Shown: positions 7,524-15,962, numbered from the stretch's first letter. The stretch: DNA of 33,686 nucleotides from CAYJXJ01 sp964374095 (GCA_964374095.1 CAYJXJ010000031.1:1-33686); one strand, 5' to 3'. Made by a program: numbers and translations. Notes: generated from the letters alone by a model not told the origin.

Positions 7524-8522
7524 CTAGCGGCCCGCCCCTTTGCCCGCAACTTGACTTCCGGCCAACAAGGCCGAGTCTCCGGGTTGGGCCTTGAGATACG
7601 CCGTGGGGTTGACGGGCCGGCCCTGGCGCCAAACCTCATAGTGGAGATGAGCCCCGGTCGAACGCCCCGTTGTTCCCATATAGGCGATGGATTGGCCCCG
7701 CCGGACACGGTCGCCTGCCTTCACGAGCGCCTTTGACGTGTGGGCGTAAAGCGTCGAAAGACCGTAACCGTGGTCGATCACGATCACCCGGCCGTAGCCT
7801 TGGGACCAGCCGGCGTGACGCACGGTTCCATCGGCCGTCGCGAAAATGAGGGTGTCGGGGCTGTTGGCGATGTCCATCCCTTGATGGTACTCCCCCAACT
7901 CGCCGTCGCGGCGATCCACGGGGGCGAGGCGATAGCCGTAAACGGAGGTGACTTGGCCCCCCGTCGGCCAGATCGAAGGGGTGGCGTTATAGAGCGTGCG
8001 CTGGTTGCCGATATACCAGGAAATCTCCTGGAAACTGGCGAGACGCCGCTCCGCGGTCTCGCGCAGGGCCGAGAACTCGCGGCGCCAGAGCGGGAGGCGC
8101 GCTCCCCGAGCCCGGTCGGCCAGGGCTCCCCGAAAGTCCATCCGGTCGCCGGCCGTCGGGCCGCCCACCGCGGAGTCGCCGACAGGCTCACCGGCGCGGC
8201 CGGGCATGCCAAGGAGGAGGCGCAGCTGTTTGTCGGTGGACTTGACCAATTCGAGGAGGTCACGGGAACGGTCCATTTCCTCGGCCAGATAGGTCATCTT
8301 GGCCGACATCACGCGGTTATCGGCCTTGGTCACCCAGTAGTCGGTGTGCCGCCCGGCGATAGCCAATGCCCAGATCGTCACCGCGCCCCAAACCAAGAAG
8401 CCGGCGGCCAGACCCGGGAGTGGCATATCGAACCGCCACGGGGGGCGGCTGGTTTGGGGGATGACGAGGACGGTTAGACGTCGTCCGCGCAGGTCCAGAA
8501 GTCGGCGCAAAAGGCCCTGCAT
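7524..8522 (-). CDS. M23-family peptidoglycan endopeptidase, membrane-anchored
   Basis: This 332-residue protein has a transmembrane segment (PLPGLAAGFLVWGAVTIWALAIA, about residues 33-55) and a coiled-coil/linker region. The C-terminal LytM domain has YHQGMDIAN (zinc ligands H and D), a YGLSTLYAHTS strand and HLHYEVW (catalytic and zinc histidines), so all active-site residues are present. It should cleave peptide cross-links of murein in the periplasm. I chose the ATG at 8522 because a near-consensus promoter ends 7 nt upstream; the longer frame from 8573 would run through that promoter. It heads the operon with bactofilin. Confidence 0.92.
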   Translation of the reverse strand: MQGLLRRLLDLRGRRLTVLVIPQTSRPPWRFDMPLPGLAAGFLVWGAVTIWALAIAGRHTDYWVTKADNRVMSAKMTYLAEEMDRSRDLLELVKSTDKQLRLLLGMPGRAGEPVGDSAVGGPTAGDRMDFRGALADRARGARLPLWRREFSALRETAERRLASFQEISWYIGNQRTLYNATPSIWPTGGQVTSVYGYRLAPVDRRDGELGEYHQGMDIANSPDTLIFATADGTVRHAGWSQGYGRVIVIDHGYGLSTLYAHTSKALVKAGDRVRRGQSIAYMGTTGRSTGAHLHYEVWRQGRPVNPTAYLKAQPGDSALLAGSQVAGKGAGR

Positions 8523-8529
8523 CTCAAAT

Positions 8530-8558
8530 GTTATAACAGAACGGCGGCCGTCTGTCAA
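8530..8558 (-). promoter_or_regulatory. Near-consensus promoter of the M23/bactofilin operon
   Basis: Minus strand: -35 TTGACA (8558-8553), a 17-nt spacer and extended -10 TGTTATAAC with hexamer 8535-8530. The predicted start coincides with the ATG at 8522. Two further TTGACA copies lie just upstream, within 8560-8585, making an unusual run of three -35-like boxes. Confidence 0.85.
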
Positions 8559-8599
8559 TTGCCAAAATGTCAAAAATTGTCAACCCGGGTCACGCCGCC

Positions 8600-8661
8600 A
8601 GGACCTGCGGGCGCAGGTCCTAGGCCCTTCGGACCCTCCCCAGGGACCGGAGGGCACCTGC
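8600..8661 (+). repeat. Tandem hairpins upstream of the secreted HD-domain gene
   Basis: AGGACCTGCG (8600-8609) pairs perfectly with CGCAGGTCCT (8612-8621). A second imperfect hairpin joins 8625-8637 to 8642-8654. GCAGGT (8613-8618) can alternatively pair with ACCTGC (8656-8661), so two folds exclude each other. The region lies in the divergent gap between the M23 promoter and the HD gene. It could be a 5' UTR switch or a repeat element. Confidence 0.45.
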
Positions 8662-8770
8662 CCCAGGACGCCCGGCCGCCTATCCTTATAGAGACATGCC
8701 TCCCCTACTACGCCGGACTGCTCCGGAAATTCGAGCGTCGCCTCGCCCGCGCCGCCAAGGAGAACCAGCG

Positions 8771-10714
8771 ATGAGACTCCTCTCAGCCTTTCTAGCCCTC
8801 GCGATCACGACACCCGCCTTCTCACAGACGCGGGGCCAAGCCGCGCGTTCCCGGACCGGCACGGGGAGTTCCGCCGCCGCGGGCTCCATCGGCGGAGGCG
8901 GAGGTCTCTCGTCGTCATTCCAGGCCGGCGCCGGACCCGCGCGGGTCACGGGGTCCATAGCGCCCCTGGGCCAAGGCCCCGAGGTCAACGCCGGCCCCGC
9001 CGGCGGCTCGGTGGACCTCCCGCTGTCCGCGATCAGCATCGACCAAGCCGGCCCGACCGTAAAGGCCGCGGAATTCGGAAAGTCCGAGACTCCCATCCCG
9101 GCCGTCATGAATGCGGGCGGAGACGCTCAGGCCGGTCCGACGCGGCTTCCGCCGCCCTCCTCCCCCGAGGATCGCCCCTATTTCCTCCATGCCCTGGTCA
9201 AACTCGGCGCTCCCCAATCCGTCACCGAGTATCTTTGGAGCTATCTCCAACAGCGGCACCCGGGCGATCAAGGCAAGATCTATCACAGCCTCCGCCATAG
9301 CGTCGAGGTTGCCGGAATGATGACGGCCATGATTGAAGCCTCCGGGGACGCCTTGCCGGCCCGCGCCAAGGCCGCGCTGATCGTGGCGGCCGCCCTCCAT
9401 GACGTGGATCCCCTCCGGACTCCCGGCACGGCGCCCAAGGTCTCGGAGACTCTGCGCTACCTCGAATCCGACCATCCGTCTCAGCTCATGCTTTGGAGCG
9501 TGGAAACCGCCTTCGGCATTTCCCGCCAACAGGTCCTGGCCCTCATCGAATCCACCGACTTCAACCCGGACGCCGCCGCGATGGCCAAGCTCGAAGAAAA
9601 GGCCCAGGCCAGCGCGGCCAAGGCCTTCGACACCGGCGACCAGGCCTGGGCCCAGACCTGGCGCCTGCGCCTGCGCTTGGCGGATAAGATCGCCTCCTAC
9701 GTGGGGAGCCGGGAATACGCCCGCCGGCAGGCCCTCGGCCTTGCCAACGAGATCCGCAACGGCATCGCCGCGGCCACGGGCAAGCCCGCGGCCCAGCCCA
9801 CGGACGAGGCCATCCTCCAGGGGACCCCGGGTTTTCTCGCGGCGCTCAAGAGCGACGCCCATTACGGCGCGGTCCCGGCGGACCTGCGGACCAGCTTCGA
9901 GTCGGTCGTCGAAAACTTCTCCCAGCCGGCCGCGGCCGCCGCCAAACCCGCGGTCCTCCCCTCCGTCGCGGCCCGCGCGCCGCCGGACCTCCTCGAATCC
10001 GCCCGCCGCTACGTCGCATCCATCATGGGCGCCCGCAAGCCCACCGACCGGGAGACCGAGGTCCTGCTCGAGGATTTCTTCGCCGCCCGCAAGATCAGCC
10101 CCGCGTCGGCGGAAGGGCGAAGGGTCCGCGCCGCCCTCATGCCGTCCTTGTCCGCGGCCCAGGCCCAGGCCGCCGGTCTCTTGGATCCCGCGCTCCGCCG
10201 ACACGCCGCGGCCTTTCTCGCGGCCTCCAGGGAGTACGGCCTATCCCCGAAAAATATCCAGGACATTCTGAGAGCCCGCGGGAAGGTCGGCCAGGTCGCA
10301 TCGCTCAACAACCGCGATTCCGTCGATGACGCGATCCACGCCGCGGTCCAGAATTTCCGAATGGATCGGACCGTCTTGGAATACCCGGATAACGCGCAGG
10401 GGCGGTTCATGCGCGGCCTGGTTTCCAGCATTCAGGTCAAGACCGGAAAATCCGTCGAGGAAATCGCCCGGGCCGGAGCCTTCGCCTACGTCAACTTCTG
10501 GGGCCGCAACGTGCGCGACGCCAGTTCCGGCCGCGACCCGGACCCCAACGAGCCCGACATGCTCTTCTACATCGAGTTCCACGACGGGCGCTTCCGGATC
10601 GGCGGCTACCGGCAGAACAAGCGCTTCCGCCAAGGCGGACCGGACTCGGGGTGGGTCGACGTCCTCAAGGATTGGCTGACGGCCGGCGGGGTCCCCGAGT
10701 CGCACCTGGAGTAG
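8771..10714 (+). CDS. Secreted HD-domain (phosphohydrolase/phosphodiesterase-like) protein
   Basis: This 647-residue protein starts at the ATG at 8771, which has AAGGAG 8-9 nt upstream and a clear signal peptide (MRLLSAFLALAITTPAFSQ). A low-complexity Gly/Ser/Pro region runs to about residue 130. A helical domain follows with YHSLRHSVEVAGMM (H172, H175), ALHDVDP (H210, D211) and RLADKIASY (D305). That is the H..HD..D spacing of metal-dependent HD/PDEase domains. The C-terminal 250 residues (for example FAYVNFWGRNVRDAS and DMLFYIEFHDGRFRIGGYRQNKRFR) match no family I recognise. Most HD phosphohydrolases are cytosolic, so export is odd. Substrate unknown. Confidence 0.75.
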   Translation: MRLLSAFLALAITTPAFSQTRGQAARSRTGTGSSAAAGSIGGGGGLSSSFQAGAGPARVTGSIAPLGQGPEVNAGPAGGSVDLPLSAISIDQAGPTVKAAEFGKSETPIPAVMNAGGDAQAGPTRLPPPSSPEDRPYFLHALVKLGAPQSVTEYLWSYLQQRHPGDQGKIYHSLRHSVEVAGMMTAMIEASGDALPARAKAALIVAAALHDVDPLRTPGTAPKVSETLRYLESDHPSQLMLWSVETAFGISRQQVLALIESTDFNPDAAAMAKLEEKAQASAAKAFDTGDQAWAQTWRLRLRLADKIASYVGSREYARRQALGLANEIRNGIAAATGKPAAQPTDEAILQGTPGFLAALKSDAHYGAVPADLRTSFESVVENFSQPAAAAAKPAVLPSVAARAPPDLLESARRYVASIMGARKPTDRETEVLLEDFFAARKISPASAEGRRVRAALMPSLSAAQAQAAGLLDPALRRHAAAFLAASREYGLSPKNIQDILRARGKVGQVASLNNRDSVDDAIHAAVQNFRMDRTVLEYPDNAQGRFMRGLVSSIQVKTGKSVEEIARAGAFAYVNFWGRNVRDASSGRDPDPNEPDMLFYIEFHDGRFRIGGYRQNKRFRQGGPDSGWVDVLKDWLTAGGVPESHLE

Positions 10715-10753
10715 GTCCTCTCCCACCTCCTGCCTGGCGAGGCTGAAATTCGC

Positions 10754-10759
10754 TAGAAT
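10754..10759 (+). promoter_or_regulatory. Probable -10 box of the WD40 gene
   Basis: TAGAAT lies 5 nt before the first GTG (10765) and 8 nt before the second (10768). No Shine-Dalgarno sequence intervenes, and the -35 region is poor. Confidence 0.5.
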
Positions 10760-10764
10760 CCGGC

Positions 10765-12870
10765 GTGGTGCCCCATCTCCCCGCGATCGTCCTGCTGGCT
10801 TCGTGTCTGGGCGGGAACGCGCGCGCCTTCGAGCCCAAGCTCCTGGGCGAACATCCCCAAGTGGTCCTGGCCGTGACATTCCTTCCCGACGGCCTCAAGG
10901 CCCGCAGCGTGAGTTCAGATTCGACGATTCTGACCTGGGACGTGCTGGGCGGCCGGATCGTCTCGACGCAGACACTGGGGTCGCTCATGGAGGCCGCCGC
11001 CTTTTCCACCGATGGACGCCGCGTCCTCGGGGCACATACCGACAAGACTCTCAGTCTCTGGGAACTCGACCCCGCCAAACAGCTCGTTTCGTGGCGCGGC
11101 CACGACGAGCCGGTTTTGGGGGTGGCCCTTTCATCGGCGGCCGGCTTGGCGCTGAGCGCGAGCCGTGATCGCACCGCCAAGCTCTGGGACGCCGCGTCCG
11201 GAAGACTTTTGGCCACCCTCTTGGGACACGGGGGCTTCGTCGATAGCGCGGGTTTCTCCGCCGACTCCAGCCGGGCCTTTACGGCCGGCCACGACAGCAC
11301 CATTAGGATTTGGGAGGTCCCTTCGGGGCGACTGGCGACCTCATGGATCGCCCATTCCGACGCGATTCTCGCCGGCGCCTTCTCGCCCGACGGCCGGCGC
11401 CTCGCGTCGGGTTCAGCCGATTATTCGCTGCGGCTGTGGACTCTCCCCTCCGGGGAGCCGCTCCAGGCCTGGATGGGGCAAAAGGGATGGGTCACCGCCG
11501 TGGCGTTCTCCTCGGATGGGCGGACGTTGGTCTCGGCCGGAGCCGACCGGGCCATCCACCTCTGGGATTGCGCCGCGCGGGTGCGCCGCGTCATGTGGAC
11601 CGGACACCACGAAACCGTATCGGGCCTGGCGGTGTCCCCCGACGGGAGCCAAGTCCTCTCCGGGGGACGCGACCGCACCGTCCGCCTATGGGACGCGGCG
11701 ACGGCCCTGCAAGCCGCCCGCCAAGCGGAACGTCTTCGTGAGATCGCCGAGAAGGAAGCCGTCGCCCTCAAGGCGTTCCGGCGGTCCGAAGAGCTTCGCC
11801 AAGAGCGGCGCCAGCAGCTGATCGCCGCGGTCGCCGGGATCGCGGCCATCGCCCTTTCGGCGTACTTCGTCTTGGGCCGCGATCTCAAGCGACGCCGGGT
11901 CGAGGCCCGGGAGGCGCGGGCGTGGCGTCCGGAGACTTGGGAGGGGCACCGGAACTGGGTGCTGTCGGTGGCGATCTCCCCCGACGGCAAGCGTGCGGTC
12001 TCGGGCTCGGCCGACAAGACCCTGCGGCTCTGGGAATTCCCCTCGGGACTGCCGCTGGGAACCTGGGAGGGACACCAGGACAGCGTTCAATGCGTCGCCT
12101 TTTTTCCGGACGGCAAACGGGTCCTCTCGGGGAGCGCCGACCGGACGATCCGGGCTTGGGACCTCAAGACCGGCCAGCCCGCGATGCCGTGGGAAGGCCA
12201 CGAGCATACGGTGCACGCCCTCGTCTTCACCCCGGACGGACGCGGCGTGCTCTCCGCCAGCCGCGACCAAACGCTCCGGGTCTGGGACGCGGCCTCGGGA
12301 CGGGCCGCGGCGGTCTGGCGAGGTCATGAGAACTCGGTCTACTGCGCCGCGGTGTCGGCCGACGGCAAGCAGGCGCTTTCGGGAGGGTTCGACAATCAGG
12401 TGATCCTCTGGGACTTCGCTTCCGGCAAGCCCCTCACCGTATGGCGGGATCATCAGGACGCCGTGCTCTGCGCCTGCTTCCATCCCGACGGGACGCGGGC
12501 GCTTTCCGGCTCGGGAGACAATACCGTCAAGCTCTGGAACATCCGGTCGGGGCGGGTCCTGGCGACGTGGACGGGCCACACGAACTACGTCCAGGCGGTC
12601 GCCGTCTCCCCCGACGGGCGGACGGCGGTCTCGGGCGGCTTCGACAATGTCCTGCGCCTTTGGGACGTGGATTCGGGCCGCGCCCTGGCGGTCTGGAAGG
12701 GACACTCCAGCTGGGTGACCTCGCTGGCGCTCTCTTCCGACGGCCGGTGGGCCCTCTCGGGCAGCGGCGACGGGACCCTCAAACTCTGGAATCTGACCGC
12801 GGCCGTCGAAGCCGCTCGCGGCGGGGCGGGGCCGGGGGACGAGCCGCCACTTGATATACTTTCCGCGTGA
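10765..12870 (+). CDS. Membrane-spanning protein with two seven-bladed WD40 propellers
   Basis: The 701-residue protein has a short N-terminal signal-like segment (LPAIVLLASCLGG, with LASC as a possible lipobox). Seven WD40 repeats follow (about residues 25-315, each ending in an LW/IW/LWD motif), then a charged helical linker (AARQAERLREIAEKEA...), one transmembrane helix (L352 to G371) followed by RDLKRRR, and seven further WD40 repeats (about residues 393-690). The positive charges after the helix predict that the second propeller is cytoplasmic and the first extracytoplasmic. WD40 propellers are scaffolds; no enzyme domain is present. The start is GTG at 10765 or 10768. The stop overlaps the alaS leader ORF as GTGA. 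Confidence 0.85.
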   Translation: MVPHLPAIVLLASCLGGNARAFEPKLLGEHPQVVLAVTFLPDGLKARSVSSDSTILTWDVLGGRIVSTQTLGSLMEAAAFSTDGRRVLGAHTDKTLSLWELDPAKQLVSWRGHDEPVLGVALSSAAGLALSASRDRTAKLWDAASGRLLATLLGHGGFVDSAGFSADSSRAFTAGHDSTIRIWEVPSGRLATSWIAHSDAILAGAFSPDGRRLASGSADYSLRLWTLPSGEPLQAWMGQKGWVTAVAFSSDGRTLVSAGADRAIHLWDCAARVRRVMWTGHHETVSGLAVSPDGSQVLSGGRDRTVRLWDAATALQAARQAERLREIAEKEAVALKAFRRSEELRQERRQQLIAAVAGIAAIALSAYFVLGRDLKRRRVEAREARAWRPETWEGHRNWVLSVAISPDGKRAVSGSADKTLRLWEFPSGLPLGTWEGHQDSVQCVAFFPDGKRVLSGSADRTIRAWDLKTGQPAMPWEGHEHTVHALVFTPDGRGVLSASRDQTLRVWDAASGRAAAVWRGHENSVYCAAVSADGKQALSGGFDNQVILWDFASGKPLTVWRDHQDAVLCACFHPDGTRALSGSGDNTVKLWNIRSGRVLATWTGHTNYVQAVAVSPDGRTAVSGGFDNVLRLWDVDSGRALAVWKGHSSWVTSLALSSDGRWALSGSGDGTLKLWNLTAAVEAARGGAGPGDEPPLDILSA
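12855..12860 (+). promoter_or_regulatory. Probable -10 box for the alaS leader and alaS
   Basis: TATACT lies inside the last codons of the WD40 gene and ends 6 nt before a GTG at 12867. The predicted transcript would start at or within a base or two of that GTG. Confidence 0.55.
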
Positions 12871-12923
12871 CCATGACCGAAGGAAATGGTTTGACTCCTA
12901 AGGATATGGGAAGAAAACCATGA
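12867..12923 (+). CDS. Leader peptide overlapping the alaS start
   Basis: This 18-residue ORF (starting GTG-ACC-ATG; peptide includes TEGNGLTPKDMGRKP) begins within the WD40 stop (GTGA at 12867-12870). It ends with a TGA sharing the ATGA at 12920-12923 with the alaS ATG. The alaS start has no strong Shine-Dalgarno sequence, so ribosomes finishing this ORF may re-initiate on alaS. It holds no alanine codon, which argues against classical alanine attenuation. It could be chance, but the double 4-nt overlap and the well-placed -10 box favour translation. Confidence 0.4.
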   Translation: MTMTEGNGLTPKDMGRKP

Positions 12924-15562
12924 CCGACAGCAGCGGACTGCGCCGCGCCTACCTGGAGTTTTTCGCGGCGCGCGGCCACACGGCCTGCCCATCGGCGCCC
13001 ATCGTGCCGCAGGGCGACGCGACCCTGATGTTTAACTCCGCGGGCATGGTGCCCTTCAAGCCCTACTTTCTGGGCTTGAAGACCGACCTCTCACGCGCCG
13101 CGAGTTCCCAGCGGTGCTTCCGGACGACCGACATCGACCGCGTCGGCCACACGGTGCGGCATCTCACCTTCTTCGAGATGCTCGGAAACTTCTCCTTCGG
13201 GGATTACTTCAAGGAAGAGTCCATCCCTTGGGCCTGGGAATTCCTGACCCAGGACGCGGGTCTCGACCCCAAGCGGCTCCACCCCTCCATCTTCAAGGAC
13301 GACGACGAAGCCTTCGCCCTCTGGCGAAAACTGGGGACGCCCAACGCCCCGGTGCGCCTGGGAGAGGACTCTAACTTTTGGAACATGGGCCCGACCGGCC
13401 CCTGCGGACCCTGCTCGGAGATCTACTTCGACCGCGGCCCGGGATTCTCTTGCGGCCAACCCTCATGCGCGGTCGGTTGCGATTGCGACCGCTACCTCGA
13501 GGTCTGGAACCTGGTCTTCACCCAATTCGACCGGCAGGACGACGGCTCCCTCAAGCCCCTGCCCCGCAAGAATATCGACACCGGGATGGGGCTCGAGCGG
13601 CTGGTATTCGCGGCCCAAAACGCGGCCTCCCCCTTCGTGACCGACCTCTTTGCCCCGATCCGCGATGAGATCCTCAAGATCACCGGAGCCGACCCCGGGC
13701 GGCCCGACGCCGAACTCGCCCTGCGGGTGATCTCGGACCACACCCGCGCGGCCGTGATGCTGCTTTCGGAAGGCATCATCCCCTCCAACGTGGACCGGGG
13801 TTACGTCCTGCGCCGCCTCATCCGGCGCGCCCTGCGCTACGGCCAGCTCCTGGGCCGCAAGGGAGCCTTCCTCCACCGGCTGGTGCCGGCGGCGGCGGGA
13901 ATCTACCGGGAGACGGTGCCGGGGCTGTCCGACGCGACGGGCCAGATCGCCGACACGATGAGGCTGGAGGAAGAGAAGTTCCTCGAGACCCTGGAGAAGG
14001 GAGAGGCCGAGCTGTCGGCCGTCCTTTCGGGAATCTCGGGCACCCTCCCGGGAGAGCAGGCTTTCAAGCTCTACGAAACCTTTGGGTTTCCCCTGGAGCT
14101 CACCAAGGAGATCTGCGCCAAACGCCGGATCGAAGTCGACGAGGAGGGATTCCGCAAGGCGCGAGAGCGGGCGGTCGAGGTCGCCCGTGCCAGTTGGAAA
14201 GGCTCGGGGGAAGCGACCCTCCTGGGATCGCTCGCCCCAACCATCGCGACGGAATTCATCGGATACGATCTGCTGGAGGCGAAAGTCGCGGTCGTGGCGG
14301 CGCAGATCGACGCGGCCACGGGACGCGGCGTCATCGTGCTCGACAGGACGCCGTTCTATCCGGAAGGGGGCGGCCAGGTCGGCGACGAGGGAGACATCCT
14401 CTCCCTGGACGGCGGCATGCTGGCCAAGGTCATCGACACGAAGCCCCAGGGCGCCGCGATACTCCACCTCGTGGAGTGCCGGCCGGGAATCGACTTCCGG
14501 GGAATCGGTCACGTCCGGGCCCGCGTCGACGCGGTCCGGCGCGGCTACATCAGCCCGCACCACACCGCCACCCATGTCCTCAACGAGACCCTGCGCCGCA
14601 TCCTGGGACAGAACGTGCGCCAGGCCGGCTCCTATGTCGGAGCCGACAAACTGCGCTTCGATTTCACCCACCCCAAGGCCCTCGGGTCCGAGCTGCTGAA
14701 GGATGTCGAGAGTCAGGTCGTGGCTGAAATTCAGCGCCGGGACGCGGTGGAAACCCGCGTCGAGCCCGCGGCGAAAGCGAAGGAGTACGGCGCCGTCACT
14801 TTGCTCGGCGAGGAGTACGGGACCCACCCCCGCTTCGTGCTCATCGGACCCAAGGGCTGGCGCGACCACAGGGACCGCTTCAGCCTCGAACTCTGCGGCG
14901 GCACGCACGTCGCCAACACCGGAGACCTCGCTTCGTTTCGCATACTGCGGGAATCCTCGGTCGCCGCCGGGGTCCGGCGGTTGGAGGCCGTCGCGGGAAA
15001 GGCCGTGGACGATTTCCAGCGCCAAAAGGACCGCGAGGAACGCGAGCAGCTCACGGATCTGATGACCCGGGAGCGCGAGCTCCTGCAGGAGGTCGCATCC
15101 CTCGGCGCCAAGAGCGACGAATTGCCGGCGGCCGAGCGCACGGCGGCACGCCTGCGCCTGCGCCTAGTCGAGCTGCGCGAAATCATCGGCCGATTGAAGG
15201 CCCGCCGTCTGGAGGAGGCCGCGTCGACGGGGCGAACGGTGTTCGAGACGCGCGGCGTGCGCGTCTGCGCCCAGCGGATGGAGGGCGCCGACCCTAAGAA
15301 CCTGCGGTCCCTGGCCGACCGCGCCAAGTCGGAGTTGGGCTCATGCCTTGTCTTTCTGGCTTCCCCCCGGGACGGCAAACTCTCCTTCGTCCTGGCCGCG
15401 ACCTCGGACCTGGCCGAGCGCGGGGTCGACGCCGCCCGCATCGCCAAGGCCTTGGCCTCAACCCGGGGCGGCTCGGCGGGAGGCCGCGCGGACTTCGCGC
15501 AGGGAGGACTCCCGGACGCCGACTGGGAAGGACTCGTCAAAGCCGTGGCCGGATTGGTCTGA
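12920..15562 (+). CDS. alaS: Alanyl-tRNA synthetase
   Basis: At 880 residues this is the full length of bacterial AlaRS. It opens with LRRAYLEFFAARGHTACPSAPIVPQGDATLMFNSAGMVPFKPYFLG, interrupted by no gaps, and TDIDRVGHTVRHLTFFEMLGNFSFGDYF follows; both are class II catalytic-core blocks. WNMGPTGPCGPCSEIYFDRG and DTGMGLERLV complete the aminoacylation domain. The editing domain has HHTATH and CGGTH (zinc ligands). A coiled coil (about residues 700-770) and C-Ala domain (FVLAATSDLAERGVDA, GGSAGGRADFAQGG) close the protein. It charges tRNA-Ala and clears mischarged Ser and Gly in the cytosol. Translation is probably coupled to the short ORF in front. Confidence 0.98.
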   Translation: MTDSSGLRRAYLEFFAARGHTACPSAPIVPQGDATLMFNSAGMVPFKPYFLGLKTDLSRAASSQRCFRTTDIDRVGHTVRHLTFFEMLGNFSFGDYFKEESIPWAWEFLTQDAGLDPKRLHPSIFKDDDEAFALWRKLGTPNAPVRLGEDSNFWNMGPTGPCGPCSEIYFDRGPGFSCGQPSCAVGCDCDRYLEVWNLVFTQFDRQDDGSLKPLPRKNIDTGMGLERLVFAAQNAASPFVTDLFAPIRDEILKITGADPGRPDAELALRVISDHTRAAVMLLSEGIIPSNVDRGYVLRRLIRRALRYGQLLGRKGAFLHRLVPAAAGIYRETVPGLSDATGQIADTMRLEEEKFLETLEKGEAELSAVLSGISGTLPGEQAFKLYETFGFPLELTKEICAKRRIEVDEEGFRKARERAVEVARASWKGSGEATLLGSLAPTIATEFIGYDLLEAKVAVVAAQIDAATGRGVIVLDRTPFYPEGGGQVGDEGDILSLDGGMLAKVIDTKPQGAAILHLVECRPGIDFRGIGHVRARVDAVRRGYISPHHTATHVLNETLRRILGQNVRQAGSYVGADKLRFDFTHPKALGSELLKDVESQVVAEIQRRDAVETRVEPAAKAKEYGAVTLLGEEYGTHPRFVLIGPKGWRDHRDRFSLELCGGTHVANTGDLASFRILRESSVAAGVRRLEAVAGKAVDDFQRQKDREEREQLTDLMTRERELLQEVASLGAKSDELPAAERTAARLRLRLVELREIIGRLKARRLEEAASTGRTVFETRGVRVCAQRMEGADPKNLRSLADRAKSELGSCLVFLASPRDGKLSFVLAATSDLAERGVDAARIAKALASTRGGSAGGRADFAQGGLPDADWEGLVKAVAGLV

Positions 15563-15577
15563 AGCCGCGTTTCATGC

Positions 15578-15583
15578 TAGACT
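15578..15583 (+). promoter_or_regulatory. Probable -10 box of the small paralogue pair
   Basis: TAGACT ends 7 nt before the ATG at 15591. The intervening CCCCTCC has no ribosome-binding character, which predicts a leaderless message. Confidence 0.5.
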
Positions 15584-15590
15584 CCCCTCC

Positions 15591-15962
15591 ATGGCGGTAG
15601 GCTGCCGCATCAAGACGGTCGAAACCATACCCCCCCTCGCCAAGCTCGCCCCCGAGCGCTCCGACGCCGACGTTTCGGTGCGCATGGAGGACGGCAGCGC
15701 CTCCTCCTTCGTCGTCGCGACTCCCGACAAGCCGGGCGATTGGATGGAAGCCAACGGAAAGGGCTACTCCTTCGGGACGCCGGTCCTCTTCGTCAGCCGC
15801 CTCGACAAGGCGGGGCTCGATAGCGCCCTCGCCGCCATGGCCCAGGACATGGGCGGCTACTGGATGCGCTACTACAACTCCCTCGGGGACCTCGCGGGCG
15901 CCGTCGGAAAACCGCGTCCGCCCTACGGCCCGGGACGCGACCGGCGGGCGAAGAAGAAATGA
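15591..15962 (+). CDS. Small protein of unknown function, paralogue A of a coupled pair
   Basis: The 123-residue protein is soluble with a basic tail (GPGRDRRAKKK). Its core reads VRMEDGSASSFVVATPDKPGDWM, then YSFGTPVLFVSRLDKAG, AALAAMAQDMGGYWMRYYN-like blocks and DL. It aligns along its length with the next gene: a DGxxFSVVATP strand, an FGxxVLFxxR strand, a helix with ALxxMAxxxG, and WxxxY. I do not recognise the family. I chose the ATG at 15591 because the -10 box precedes it; earlier codons would lie inside alaS. It shares a 4-nt ATGA overlap with its paralogue, so the two are probably made together, perhaps as a heterodimer. Confidence 0.75.
   Translation: MAVGCRIKTVETIPPLAKLAPERSDADVSVRMEDGSASSFVVATPDKPGDWMEANGKGYSFGTPVLFVSRLDKAGLDSALAAMAQDMGGYWMRYYNSLGDLAGAVGKPRPPYGPGRDRRAKKK

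Noticed and set aside
8523..8573. Earlier ATG at 8573 for the M23 peptidase
   Set aside because: It would place the -35 and -10 boxes inside the coding region; the residues added are not conserved-looking.
8696..8771. Earlier ATG for the HD-domain protein
   Set aside because: The ATG at 8696 would add 25 Arg-rich residues before a perfect signal peptide; the ATG at 8771 has AAGGAG at the right distance.
8915..10204. 429-residue open frame antisense to the HD gene
   Set aside because: Gly/Arg-rich shadow of the real gene without ribosome site or known domain.
13463..15025. 520-residue open frame antisense to alaS
   Set aside because: Typical of high-GC genomes where the antisense frame of a real gene lacks stops; no domain or start signal.
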